From positions 186,001-250,000 of the forward strand of contig NZ_JBNAGF010000005.1 in the NCBI RefSeq assembly GCF_049801055.1: DNA of 64,000 bases, in the 5' to 3' direction. The notes under the pieces were generated by a model. It was not told the DNA's origin. It saw nothing but the letters and a program-made list of their open reading frames with translations, and searched no databases. The position numbers and the translations under genes are program-made. Below, piece by piece: positions 44,731-53,943 of the stretch; position 1 is the first letter of the stretch, and every line of letters begins with the position of its first letter. This DNA comes from JBNAGF01 sp049801055. GTDB lineage: Bacteria; Pseudomonadota; Alphaproteobacteria; Rhodobacterales; Rhodobacteraceae.

Positions 44731-45780
44731 TTAATCGTGGAGGCAACCTGTGGTGTTGGACTTACGGAATTCGGCCGGGGATTGTCCGGACTTGGCGCGA
44801 AAGGCCCGCGAAAAATTCGAAGGGCTGCTGTATCCCAGCGAAAAGGCAATTTCGGAGATGTTCGTGTCTCCAATTGTCAGGAGTCTGGAAGCCAGCTCCA
44901 GACGAACTTCACTTCGGAGTTCAGCAACACTTGTGTTCATTCCACGTAACTCCCTTTGCAGCTTCCACTTTGGCATACCTACTGCATCAGCAATGCGATC
45001 AATGCAAAAGCCGGGGTCGGAAATTTGTTGTTCGAGAAGATGACAGACCGTGGACTTCAGATCACGGGCGCCGACGACAGGCAAACCCAGCTCTGGCAAG
45101 TCAGGCCGTCGCCGGTGATCTGCCAATTCCCAGTTCAGCCACTCGGATGGAAAGCGCAGGGTCATGCCTTTCGTACCGGTGATTACGCTTTGGTGCGGCA
45201 GAACATCGGGCGGGATAAGTTTGCTACTCGAAGAAATCGACAGGCAAATCGTTGGGTCGAAACGATCTCTGCCTGCAAGCCGCAAAATCTCCACAAAAAG
45301 GCCGATGGCGACTGCATCCGCAAATCGCGCGGTGTCGGGCGATCCCTTTCGTCTAACGAGCTTCCACAGAGCAACACGGCCCTCAAGTTCCAGGCGGTAC
45401 GAAACCGCGCCACCTTGGTCTTCGGCAACCATTCCGAACTGCAGAAAAAACTCCCAGACCGTGCCGCAGTCTCGGAACAACTGGTTGATCGGCGCCCACC
45501 CTTCTTTGGCCATGAGTTGCCCCAGTCTCGCGCACAGCCACAGATCACCGGTGCGCTCTGTCGCCCATTCCAGGAAACCATACACTCTTCCCGCAGGCAG
45601 AATCGTCGAAGGGTTTTTCAGGGCGTCGACCGGGATTTTCAGTTGGCGGGCGAGAGTCGCCTGATCACATCCGTGAGCCTCCATTTCTTCCAAGACCGGG
45701 TGCAACAACACGATGCTCATTGAAGGAGGTGAAGAACGGTCCATCTGGATATCTCGCATTGAACAAGCCATCAGAGGCAA
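44731..45780 (-). CDS. AraC family regulator (OruR-like)
   Basis: AraC-type regulator of up to 349 residues. The start is uncertain: several in-frame ATG codons (45780, 45759, 45744, 45720) lie before the recognisable sequence HPVLEEMEAHG, and none has a good ribosome binding site. The C-terminal DNA-binding domain contains SEIAFSLGYSSPSNFSRAFR and AKSGQSPAEFRK. It is divergent from the dipeptidase-like gene at 45898, with a dyad between them, and shares its architecture with the regulators at 41897 and 60484. Confidence 0.85.
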   Translation of the reverse strand: MPLMACSMRDIQMDRSSPPSMSIVLLHPVLEEMEAHGCDQATLARQLKIPVDALKNPSTILPAGRVYGFLEWATERTGDLWLCARLGQLMAKEGWAPINQLFRDCGTVWEFFLQFGMVAEDQGGAVSYRLELEGRVALWKLVRRKGSPDTARFADAVAIGLFVEILRLAGRDRFDPTICLSISSSSKLIPPDVLPHQSVITGTKGMTLRFPSEWLNWELADHRRRPDLPELGLPVVGARDLKSTVCHLLEQQISDPGFCIDRIADAVGMPKWKLQRELRGMNTSVAELRSEVRLELASRLLTIGDTNISEIAFSLGYSSPSNFSRAFRAKSGQSPAEFRKSNTTGCLHD

Positions 45781-45790
45781 CGATGATCAT

Positions 45791-45830
45791 TCATTAGGCG
45801 TCAAAAAACAATACGGCCGTCACCTAATGA
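45791..45830. promoter_or_regulatory. Inverted repeat in AraC/dipeptidase intergenic region
   Basis: TCATTAGG (45791-45798) and CCTAATGA (45823-45830) are perfect inverted repeats 32 bases apart, about three helical turns, in the divergent promoter region. Candidate AraC operator. Confidence 0.5.
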
Positions 45831-45897
45831 AATGCACAGATTATGACCTGCCACTACCCTACCCCCTACATTCCCTGAAATCCCTTAGGAGAGCCAA

Positions 45898-47142
45898 ATG
45901 AAACGCATGTTCCTGAGCGCTGCAGTTGCCGTCGCACTTGTCGGCGGCATCGCACGAGCCAGCGAGGAAAGCAAAACCTGGGACGCCTCGGACGAAGCCA
46001 AGGCGTTCGTCAAGGAAACCATCGTGCTTGGCATGCTGGCCAGCCCCTATGGAACCGGCTGGACGGAGTATGAGCAACTGCACGAGTACTTTGGCCGGGC
46101 CCGGGACAATGGCATCACCGGCCACGAGATGACGCTCGCCGCCGCCGACATGTCATTCGAGACCCTGCTCGAGCAGCATTATCACTTCAGGGCGGCGATG
46201 GCGGAGCAGCCAGACAAGTATCTGGTTGTGAACGAGACGCGGGATATCGAGGCTGCGCATCTGCATGGTAAAACGGCGGTGATCTGGAACAGCCAGACCG
46301 CGACGATCCTGAACGGTGACCTGAAAAAGATGGCGCTTCTAAAAGACATGGGCATAAAGAGCATGATCCTCGCCTACAACGACATCTTCCGAACCGGTTC
46401 GGGCCAGCTTGCCGCGTACAACGGCAACGACATAGGTCTGACGCCGTGGGGCAAGTCGGTGATTGATGAGATGGTCCGCTTCGGCATCATTTTGGACCTA
46501 AGCCACACAGGGTCGAAAACCGCCAATGACGCCATGGACTACATGGAGGAAAACTATCCCGGCGTGCCGTTCGTCTACACTCATTCGATTCCGTCAGGAC
46601 TCTACAAAAACGCGCCTGAGGCGACCCCCAAGGGATGTTACCGGAATATTCCCGATGACGAAGCAATCCGTGCCGCCAACTCAGGCGGGTACATCTCACC
46701 CACCTTCACAGAATGGATGATGGACGGGGTTTGGCCCGAGGACATTTCGCCGAAGCAGGCCGCTGACATGATCGACTATTGGGTCAAGGTTGTCGGCGTG
46801 GATCACGTGGGCATCGCGTCAGATGACATGTTCTCAACTGAACTCGTTGTAGATTTCGCAACCGCGAATGCAGCACTCTACGACGACGGTGGCTACATGA
46901 TTGACGCGTTCAACCGCGGCGCATCCGGCAACGGCGAGCTGGCCAAGATCCTTGCGGCGATCACTGACGATTTGTGGGCTCGTGGGTACACGAACGAGGA
47001 TCTCGCAAAGATCTATGGCGGCAACAAGATGCGGGTTTTTGCGCAGGTCTGGGAAGGCAAGCCGCCGGAGCAATTCCTGAGCGAGTATCCGGAGCGCCTG
47101 CGCCTGCGCGGCGAGTTGAGTAAGGGCTTTCATGCCAGATGA
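45898..47142 (+). CDS. Exported M19 (membrane dipeptidase-like) protein
   Basis: A 414-residue protein of the renal dipeptidase (M19) fold with a signal peptide (VALVGGIARA). Later metal and substrate blocks are present: LDLSHTGSKT near residue 200, FVYTHSIPSG near 225, and VDHVGIASDDMFS near 305. The early HxD motif expected near the N-terminus is not seen (ETIVLGMLASPYGTGW instead), and the usual metal-bridging glutamate position reads IWNSQTA. It may be a single-metal or divergent enzyme. It lies upstream of two outer membrane protein genes and is probably regulated by the divergent AraC. Confidence 0.82.
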   Translation: MKRMFLSAAVAVALVGGIARASEESKTWDASDEAKAFVKETIVLGMLASPYGTGWTEYEQLHEYFGRARDNGITGHEMTLAAADMSFETLLEQHYHFRAAMAEQPDKYLVVNETRDIEAAHLHGKTAVIWNSQTATILNGDLKKMALLKDMGIKSMILAYNDIFRTGSGQLAAYNGNDIGLTPWGKSVIDEMVRFGIILDLSHTGSKTANDAMDYMEENYPGVPFVYTHSIPSGLYKNAPEATPKGCYRNIPDDEAIRAANSGGYISPTFTEWMMDGVWPEDISPKQAADMIDYWVKVVGVDHVGIASDDMFSTELVVDFATANAALYDDGGYMIDAFNRGASGNGELAKILAAITDDLWARGYTNEDLAKIYGGNKMRVFAQVWEGKPPEQFLSEYPERLRLRGELSKGFHAR

Positions 47143-47274
47143 CGGGACGCGCCCGGCGGCCCCGCGCTTCACCTGATCTGCCGCAATGCAGCAGGGGCCG
47201 CGCAGTGTGGCAGGTCCGTTGCGCTGGCCGATCTGGCGGCGGTGTGACCGAGGGGCAAAAATGGAGCCGCAGGC

Positions 47275-48198
47275 ATGAGAGAGACAAGTTTGCTGACCGT
47301 GCTGGCCGCCACGGCCCTGGCATCGGTGCTGGCCTCGGTGCTGGCATCGACGGCGCGTGCGCAGGTTGGTCCGAACATCGACGAGTTGGCGCGGGAACTG
47401 GCCAATCCGGGTGCGGCCAACGCCACGATGAACTTCAAGCTGGAGTTTCGGGGGTTTGACGGTGCTCTGCCCGGCGCAGATGGGCAGGACAGCACCACGC
47501 TGACATTTCAGCCGGTCCTGCCGTTCGTGCTGCCCAACGGCAACAACCTGATCTTCCGGCCCGCCTTTGGATTTGGCTGGGGCACCCCGCGCCGGGACCC
47601 GGCAACCGGATCGTTCAGCGGGCTGAATTCGTGGAACGACATTCCTTATGACCTGCTCTATTCCTGGCAGGCGGGCGACTGGACCATCGGCGCAGGGGTC
47701 GTGGGCAGCATCCCGGTAGGCTCGGACGCCTCGTCGGACAATTGGCTACTGGGTCCCAGCTTTCTGGCCGTGAAAACCTTCGACTGGGGCGTGACGGGGG
47801 CCTTCCCGTTCCACAATGAAAAGGTAGGCGGCAGCGGTGCAGACACGTCGATCACCTCGCTTCAGTACTTCCTGTTCTACGGACTTGGCGACGGCTGGCA
47901 AATCGGAACCGGCCCGACCGTGTCCTATGACTGGAACTCCCCGTCGGGGCAGGAATGGACGGTGCCGATCCAGTTGGCCCTGGCAAAGACAACGGCGATC
48001 GGTGATCGGATCGTCAAACTCAACCTGTCCGCGGAAAAGAACGTGGTCAGGCCCGACACCTTCGCCGAGGACTGGACATTCACCTTCACCGTCAGCCCGG
48101 TCACAAAAAACCCGTTTCAGCACGCGCCGGCGCCCCCTGTCGATACCGTAACACGCGCCGCAGTTCTGTCTCCGATCCGCAAACCAACAGGTTACTAG
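47275..48198 (+). CDS. Outer membrane beta-barrel protein, transporter-like
   Basis: A 307-residue exported protein: the signal peptide contains repeated LASVLAS units and ends at TARA. The remainder alternates short polar turns with amphipathic strands (FRPAFGFGWG, WTIGAGVVGSIPVG, WQIGTGPTVSYDW), a pattern of outer membrane barrels. It resembles neuromedin U-like or transporter-like barrel proteins annotated in marine bacteria. It is followed after two bases by a porin gene and preceded by the dipeptidase-like gene, so it may help peptide or organic-solute uptake. Confidence 0.7.
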   Translation: MRETSLLTVLAATALASVLASVLASTARAQVGPNIDELARELANPGAANATMNFKLEFRGFDGALPGADGQDSTTLTFQPVLPFVLPNGNNLIFRPAFGFGWGTPRRDPATGSFSGLNSWNDIPYDLLYSWQAGDWTIGAGVVGSIPVGSDASSDNWLLGPSFLAVKTFDWGVTGAFPFHNEKVGGSGADTSITSLQYFLFYGLGDGWQIGTGPTVSYDWNSPSGQEWTVPIQLALAKTTAIGDRIVKLNLSAEKNVVRPDTFAEDWTFTFTVSPVTKNPFQHAPAPPVDTVTRAAVLSPIRKPTGY

Positions 48199-48200
48199 AC

Positions 48201-49394
48201 ATGCGACTTCTCATTGCCCTGACCCTTTCCCTGACCGGCTCGTTTGCCCCGTCGCTGCCCGCCCTGGCCCAGACCGGCGGCCTGTCCGGCCCCTCTTCCG
48301 TCGAGGCCGATCTAACGCCGGGCGACGGGCTGACCGATCCGCAATTCCGCAGCACCTTCCCCCGCAACATCGCGCCGGGGTGGTTTGCGTGGAAGGAGGG
48401 GCTGGCCGAGAAGGAGTTCAAATTCAACATCGACTACCTGGCACTGGGCCAGTCCTCGGGCTCGGACATTGGCGAGGGCAAGGCGGGTGGCGGAATTGCG
48501 CGTTTCTATGGCGGGTGGCAGGCGACAGAACTGGGGTCGCTGACCTTCAAGATCGAGCATCGGCATGCCTATGGAGCGGTTGCCCCGCAGTTTCTCGGGC
48601 TGGACGGGGGAGCTCTGGCGATCACGGGCACGGCTTTCAACGACAATGGCACCATGCTGACCAACCTTTTCTGGACCCAGCGAGGCGCAAACGGCAATTG
48701 GACGCTGCAGGTCGGCCAGATCGATGTGACCGATTTTGTCGATGTCTACGGCTTGGTCAGCCCCTACACCGGGTTTCAGAACCTCGCCTTTAACACCAAC
48801 CCGACGATCAATGCGCCCAATCCGGGCCTCGGCATCGCGGGAGGGGTGAAACTCGGTTCAAATTTCTACGCGGTCGCAAGTGTTGCCGATGCAAACGCAG
48901 ATCCGACACAACCGGATTTCAAGGTATTCGACCACGGCAATCTGTTCAAAAGCCTGGAAATTGGTTACACGTCGGGCTTCGACCGGATCTATTTCGACAA
49001 TGTTCACCTGACCTTGTGGCATGCAGATGCCGCCGACGATGGCAGCCGAGCCGAGGATTACGGAGCCGCCTTCTCGGCGGCCTGGTTTATCGACAACCAA
49101 TGGATGCCCTTTGTCCGGGCCGGTTGGTCCAAGGGCACAGCGGCCCTGTATGACCGCTCATTCTCCACCGGGATCGGGTACTATGGCCGCAACACTGATC
49201 TGGCCGGATTGGGACTGAACTGGGCCCAATCGCGTGGAGTCCCCGGAACCCAGTTCACGACCGAGCTCTTCTATCGTTTCTCGATCTCACCCGGGCTTCA
49301 GATCACACCGTCACTGCAATACATCCACAACCCGCTCACCTCGACGCAAGACGGTTTCGCACTACTTGGGATCAGGGCGCGGGTCGTCTTCTGA
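48201..49394 (+). CDS. OprB-type (carbohydrate-selective) porin family protein
   Basis: A 397-residue outer membrane protein with a signal peptide (SLPALAQ). It has many predicted beta strands, the central block VGQIDVTDFVDVYGLVSPY and the C-terminal LLGIRARVVF ending in an aromatic residue, as barrel proteins do. The pattern matches OprB-like carbohydrate porins, though proteins of this group also pass other small solutes. Co-transcribed with the upstream barrel gene and ended by the hairpin at 49467. Confidence 0.75.
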   Translation: MRLLIALTLSLTGSFAPSLPALAQTGGLSGPSSVEADLTPGDGLTDPQFRSTFPRNIAPGWFAWKEGLAEKEFKFNIDYLALGQSSGSDIGEGKAGGGIARFYGGWQATELGSLTFKIEHRHAYGAVAPQFLGLDGGALAITGTAFNDNGTMLTNLFWTQRGANGNWTLQVGQIDVTDFVDVYGLVSPYTGFQNLAFNTNPTINAPNPGLGIAGGVKLGSNFYAVASVADANADPTQPDFKVFDHGNLFKSLEIGYTSGFDRIYFDNVHLTLWHADAADDGSRAEDYGAAFSAAWFIDNQWMPFVRAGWSKGTAALYDRSFSTGIGYYGRNTDLAGLGLNWAQSRGVPGTQFTTELFYRFSISPGLQITPSLQYIHNPLTSTQDGFALLGIRARVVF

Positions 49395-49466
49395 GCCCGT
49401 ATCCTATACGGTTTTTTAGTGAGTGAGCATGGTACGCCCAAACCGGCAATTTTTCTGCCGGTGCGG

Positions 49467-49498
49467 TTGGGGGCGGCGCGTGAGTGGGTCGCCCCCAA
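49467..49498 (+). terminator. Hairpin terminator after porin gene
   Basis: TTGGGGGCG and CGCCCCCAA form a 9-bp stem followed by AAATTTCC. A second short hairpin (CCGGCA and TGCCGG, 49443-49461) precedes it. Confidence 0.6.
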
Positions 49499-50247
49499 AA
49501 TTTCCTCTTGGAAAACGCCAACTGCCGCATTCCCAGGCATTCTAACTGGCGTGGGGCACACATTCTAACTTGCTCCAATCGATCCGCCAAAGGCTGTAGC
49601 AGGATCGTTTCTTCCAAGACTGCTTTGGCGTCTGCCCGACACGCAGCAATTTTTTGCCCCGTACGCAGCGAACTTCTGCTTCCCGCCCTTCGGTAGGGAT
49701 GCTGCTACATTCACCAATAGGAAGATTGGGCTCTACTCGGTCAACTGAGGTTTTTGTCGGATGACCCCTACGCCACCTCAAGCTGTCACTCATTGCAAGC
49801 CTACGCCAAAGCAAGGTAAGCCGATAAGTGAGCATGGATACTTGCTCCCAAGAAACGAGGGATGGCGAATGTTGTCGCTCCGATCAACGCACCGAGTATT
49901 GAACCTGTGATTATGGGCCGGCCGAATGGCCCTGAAGCGCGGTTGTCTTGCCGGAGTTTCTGCAATGGCCTTTGATGATCGACCTTGGCCCGATCGGGAG
50001 GAAGATCAGCTAAAGCGGTTGCTCTTCGATGTATTCGGCCGGCGGCTTGAACCGGGTGAAACTGATCAGATGATGGCTGCGATCCGCAAAGGGAACCGCG
50101 ATGGGTTTCGCTGCGGATAGCGGATCCTCAAGGACTGCCTTGAACTATTTAGGCCAAATTCTTCGGGGCGTGTGTGCAAATGTCCCTAAATCTTGAACCT
50201 AAATCAGCGAAACCGCAGGCTTGAACTTTTCCAAGTTATTGATTTGA
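49499..50247. other. Gene-poor stretch left of the tRNA fragment
   Basis: About 750 bases. Only one weak candidate gene (49965-50120) was seen; the remainder has no protein-like frame, RNA or repeat that I can support. Confidence 0.35.
49965..50120 (+). CDS. Possible small protein, 51 residues
   Basis: ATG at 49965 follows GGAG by eight bases and encodes a charged, helical peptide (FDDRPWPDREEDQLK, then FGRRLEPGETDQMM). Composition is protein-like but nothing is recognised. It lies next to the island edge. Confidence 0.3.
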   Translation: MAFDDRPWPDREEDQLKRLLFDVFGRRLEPGETDQMMAAIRKGNRDGFRCG

Positions 50248-50292
50248 TGGTGCTGCTGGAGAGAATTGAACTCTCGACCTCTCCCTTACCAA
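50248..50292 (-). repeat. 3' fragment of tRNA-Thr(GGT), probable attachment site
   Basis: Read on the minus strand, the 45 bases run from the anticodon loop (TTGGTAA) through stem GGGAG, variable loop AGGTC, T-arm GAGAG-TTCAATT-CTCTC and acceptor CAGCAGC to an encoded CCA. The 5' anticodon stem partner and the rest of the tRNA are absent. A tyrosine integrase gene begins 167 bases away, as in islands that integrate at the 3' end of a tRNA gene. Confidence 0.75.
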
Positions 50293-50458
50293 AAGAAAGC
50301 TTAATATCCTCCTCGGTGCTCGTAATTGCTCATAAACTCAATAAAGCAATAGTTTTAGGCTTCACTTGTGCTCATGGGCGCTCACCGCTAGATAAGTATT
50401 GTGGGTGCCTGGTGGGTGCCCGCCGCCGCTGGCAGTCAGCATGGCATCGGAGGGTTCC

Positions 50459-51676
50459 ATGGAAACGAAGAGCAATGTGGTCGTGCTGCCTCCTGAGCAG
50501 CCGAAACCGAAGCCCAAGTCAAAGACGGTTCGGCTGACCGCGCCCATGGTTAGGGCACTCAAGCCGAAAACGAAGCGGTATCTGGTTTTTGACAATGTGG
50601 TGATCGGGCTGGCGGTCCGCGTGTTCCCCAGCGGATCGAAATCCTACTACCTAACCTCTCGGGTGGGCAAAGGTCGGACGGCCCGAAAGATCGGCGTCAC
50701 CTTGGGCGATACAGGCAGCTTACGACTTGCTGAGGCCAGAGACCTCGCACGCAAGCGCCTTGCAGAGATGCGGGAGGGCGTGGACGTAAACGCCCGACCT
50801 GAGGCTCAAGCCAGCCTGTCCGAGCTTCTGGATGCCTACGAGAAGCGCCTAGCGGCTCGCCAAGTGGTCAGGGCGAAGGATGAGATTTCGGCGATGAGAC
50901 GCGGGCTGAGGCCGTACTTGAAGCGCCCTGGGTCTGACCTGAGCCGCAAGCAGATCGTCAGCCAGATGAACAAATTGGAAGTGAGCGGAAAGCCCGGAGC
51001 GGCAACCTATCTTCGCAAGTGTGCGTCGGCTTTCCTGAATTGGTGCGTGAATGCCGATCATCTCAAGGCAAACGTGCTGGCAGGGTACCGAAGGGAACGG
51101 CAGACGCGCGCCGAGGCCCTTTCCCGGCCCAAGGTCACCTTCATCGGAGATCACGAGATCCGTGCGTTTTGGGCAGCAACGGAGGGCTTGGAATCCGTGT
51201 TCCGTGACTTTTGCCGCTTCCTGCTGCTTACCGGTGCCAGGCGCACTGAGGCTGCACAAATGACATGGGGCCAGATCGAAGGTGGCGCATGGGCCTGCCC
51301 GGCGGTGGCGACCAAGATGGGCCGGGAACATAGGGTGCCACTCGGGCCAATGAGCTGCGCCATAATCGAAGCGCAGGAGCGCTATGCCGCTACAGATCTC
51401 GTTTTCCCGGGTCGGCGTCTCAGGCCCATGTCTGGTTGGACGCAGCGGCTCCAGCCTCTCAAGGACCAACTGGGCGAGGGCTTCGCGTTCCATGCCCTGC
51501 GCCGGTCGTACCGTACCGGGCTTACCAGGATGGGCGTTGATTACGACGTGGCGGAAATGATGATCGCTCACAAGCGGGCCGATCTTCACGGGCGATATGA
51601 TAGCGCCGATCTCTGGACCGAACGAGTCGATGCCCAAGCTCGATGGGAAGCATACGTGGCCGAGGTGGTGGCATGA
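50459..51676 (+). CDS. Tyrosine site-specific integrase
   Basis: A 405-residue phage-type integrase. It has an N-terminal arm-binding region (RLTAPMVRALKPKTKRY), a SAM-like core-binding domain and a catalytic domain with TGARRTEAAQ (first arginine), HALRRSYRTG (H-x-x-R), AHKRADLHGRYD (histidine and tyrosine nucleophile). In this last block the usual GH is AH. Start at 50459 follows GGAGG by five bases. Adjacent to the tRNA-Thr fragment, so it is the likely recombinase of this island. It overlaps the next gene by four bases. Confidence 0.88.
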   Translation: METKSNVVVLPPEQPKPKPKSKTVRLTAPMVRALKPKTKRYLVFDNVVIGLAVRVFPSGSKSYYLTSRVGKGRTARKIGVTLGDTGSLRLAEARDLARKRLAEMREGVDVNARPEAQASLSELLDAYEKRLAARQVVRAKDEISAMRRGLRPYLKRPGSDLSRKQIVSQMNKLEVSGKPGAATYLRKCASAFLNWCVNADHLKANVLAGYRRERQTRAEALSRPKVTFIGDHEIRAFWAATEGLESVFRDFCRFLLLTGARRTEAAQMTWGQIEGGAWACPAVATKMGREHRVPLGPMSCAIIEAQERYAATDLVFPGRRLRPMSGWTQRLQPLKDQLGEGFAFHALRRSYRTGLTRMGVDYDVAEMMIAHKRADLHGRYDSADLWTERVDAQARWEAYVAEVVA

Positions 51677-52296
51677 GTCGCCTGCTAGGGGGTGACCAGC
51701 GCCTGCATGAAGATATGAGGGCCGTATTCTGCGAGGATCTTCTAATTTGGCAGATAAGATCGCTCAGGGTTTTGCTGGATGACGCCGCAAGACGTGAACC
51801 GGAGTTGATTGAGAGGGGCCTGCTCGACGCTCAGTTTGCCCTCGTTTTCGACCTCATCGGGCAAGCGATGAAGCGGGCGGGCGAACAGCCCGATCAGGAA
51901 GGATCGAAGGGAAAGGGCGGGAGGCCCGTCGATGCGGCCGGGTGGGAGTTGCGGACCTACGCGCTTGCGGCTGCAGACGCTCTCGCAACGGCGCTGGGCG
52001 GGCACGGGAGCAAGGTCGAGGCCCAGCGTATAGTTATCAGTATGATGAACGCTGGGGGCGTCTCAAGAAGCCGCAAAAGCTATTTCGAGGAATCCCGCAT
52101 GAATATGCCCGACACACACCCGGTAGACCTCAAAGATTTGCGTCTGGCTGCGAAGCACCGACTGCTTGAGGCCCATGCCCGAGGTGAACCAATCGAGGAC
52201 TACATCCGACCGGCAATCCACATGCGCTGTAGGGTCTTCCGCCTGCTGGAGCGAGGTGGGGTTGTATTTAGCGCAGCGGGTCGGGTTATGCCTTGA
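51673..52296 (+). CDS. Unknown protein co-translated with the integrase
   Basis: A 207-residue protein whose ATG overlaps the integrase stop (ATGA). It is mostly helical, with EDLLIWQIRSLRVLLDDAAR near residue 21, LATALGGHGSKVEAQRIV near 105, and a basic C-terminal part (RPAIHMRCRVFRLLERGG). No signal peptide or membrane segment. The coupling suggests a role in integration, excision or element control, but I do not recognise a family. Confidence 0.6.
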   Translation: MSRLLGGDQRLHEDMRAVFCEDLLIWQIRSLRVLLDDAARREPELIERGLLDAQFALVFDLIGQAMKRAGEQPDQEGSKGKGGRPVDAAGWELRTYALAAADALATALGGHGSKVEAQRIVISMMNAGGVSRSRKSYFEESRMNMPDTHPVDLKDLRLAAKHRLLEAHARGEPIEDYIRPAIHMRCRVFRLLERGGVVFSAAGRVMP

Positions 52297-52797
52297 ACAT
52301 CTTTCCGACGGGGCCAATGCGTTTGGCACCGAATGTCATTCCGTCTCTCTCAAGCGGGCGATCCGATCTCGTCACGCTTGAAGCTTTTTTGGCGTCGTTG
52401 CCTAGTTTATCCGTTTCCTCTGTTGCTCATCGGGAAAGCCTTGAAGCACCTTGCCAAGTTTCTGTTCCAGTTCATGGAGATGTCCCGCTGCAGTTGGGTA
52501 GTGCTCGCACCATTCCGGAAAGGTATAGATGCGGCTGTGACTGATCACGTAGTCGGGTGCAAGTATCCACCCCGTTCGGGCCGGTTGCCGGCCATGGGAG
52601 TACCTCGTGCCGAAAGCGTGTCGCAGGCGACAGACAACATGCGAGTAAGCGCGCTGCGACGCAGCAGGTTTCCTGTTAGCAGTCGTTCATACTGACTCCA
52701 CGGTCACTCTTCAAAACCTGTCATTCGCTGCACCGAGAATAAATACCACAAATGCGGACGGAGTTGCCGTTAACAACATCAAGTCGAATATCTGCTC
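52297..52797. other. Gene-free stretch within the island
   Basis: About 500 bases with no supported gene, RNA or repeat; short open frames lack ribosome binding sites and protein-like composition. Confidence 0.3.
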
Positions 52798-53607
52798 TCA
52801 AGCCTGGGTAGCAACGGCTTCGATTACGTGAATTCGTGCTGGGACCGCGATGCCATGTTCGCTCTCATACTGCTTGCAGGCATCCATGACGGCCAACTTA
52901 ATATCATTCAGCTTATGTTCGGCGACTTCAACGCCCTTGAGCATCATGCCGACAGTTACCTTCATATGAAGTTCTGCAACGCGTTCGATCGGGCCAGGTG
53001 GGCGCAACATCAGGTCAAGCGTTTCGACATTGGTTTTCCAGCCGGTTCTCTTCATGATCGCTATGAGCGAGGTCGGATCACCAAACCGCATCGGGCCGGG
53101 ACCAGCAGGATCGGGTTTGGGTACATCTTCCACAATGTCATCGACTATGCGGCGAGGCATAGAGAACCAAGGGTTTTCGGGCGGTGTCGCCCAAAATGTT
53201 GCCGTTAGTCGTCCATCGGGCTTGGCAGCTGATCGAAGGTTCGCAAATGCAGCCTCATTGTCATCGAAGAACATAATGCCAAAGTTCGCGACGATGGCAT
53301 CAAAGGCGCCTGGTTCATACGCATGCGATCCAGCGTCACCAATGATCAGGTCAACGTTTCCTGGTGCGCGTTTCTTAGCCGCGGCGATCAAAGGGGGTGC
53401 GATATCAATGCCAACGACGCGACCCTCCGCGCCCACCGCCTTGGCGGCGTGAAAAAGTGTGGGGCCAGTCCCACAGCCCACGTCCAACACGGTTTCACCG
53501 GATTTAATTTGTGCTGTCTCAAAAAGCGCTTCGAACACTTCGCTGAAAGAAGTTTCTAAATCCGGTGCGGCTTCCAGCCAGGGTCGCGCCATTTCATCCC
53601 AGTCCAC
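52798..53607 (-). CDS. Class I SAM-dependent methyltransferase
   Basis: A 269-residue methyltransferase of the UbiE/Coq5-like group. The SAM-binding motif ETVLDVGCGTGPTLFHAA is near residue 38, followed by VVGIDIAPPLIAAAKKRA and FDAIVANFGIMFF (motifs II and III). The C-terminal part has no recognisable substrate domain. Isolated on the minus strand between gene-poor stretches in the island, so it is probably cargo. Substrate unknown. Confidence 0.85.
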   Translation of the reverse strand: MDWDEMARPWLEAAPDLETSFSEVFEALFETAQIKSGETVLDVGCGTGPTLFHAAKAVGAEGRVVGIDIAPPLIAAAKKRAPGNVDLIIGDAGSHAYEPGAFDAIVANFGIMFFDDNEAAFANLRSAAKPDGRLTATFWATPPENPWFSMPRRIVDDIVEDVPKPDPAGPGPMRFGDPTSLIAIMKRTGWKTNVETLDLMLRPPGPIERVAELHMKVTVGMMLKGVEVAEHKLNDIKLAVMDACKQYESEHGIAVPARIHVIEAVATQA

Positions 53608-53943
53608 AATAAATCCCCCAAGAATTGCTTTTGTCTAGGGGTTAGCATAGCGGACATTCGCGCTAAGTGCAGCATTCTGAATTTTGGGCTCACCGCCGCC
53701 GTTCTCTGCGGCTTCCACGAGCGGCCGCTGTTGGGACCGTCAAGACTTGCAAAGCCTTGCTCCCAAGCGCCCAAAAAAAGGAGTTGATCCTGATCCGAGA
53801 TTCGCTCAGGACTGACAGCCGATAGAAAAGCTTCCCGCTACTCCGCCGCTGCTACCAACTGGTGACAACCGCATCACCATCAACTACTATGTCAGCATGC
53901 CTGTCCCACTTTCTAGGATGGCAACGACGACATAGGCGATCCC
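53608..53943. other. Gene-free stretch
   Basis: About 335 bases between divergent genes. No gene, RNA or clear operator recognised. Confidence 0.3.
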
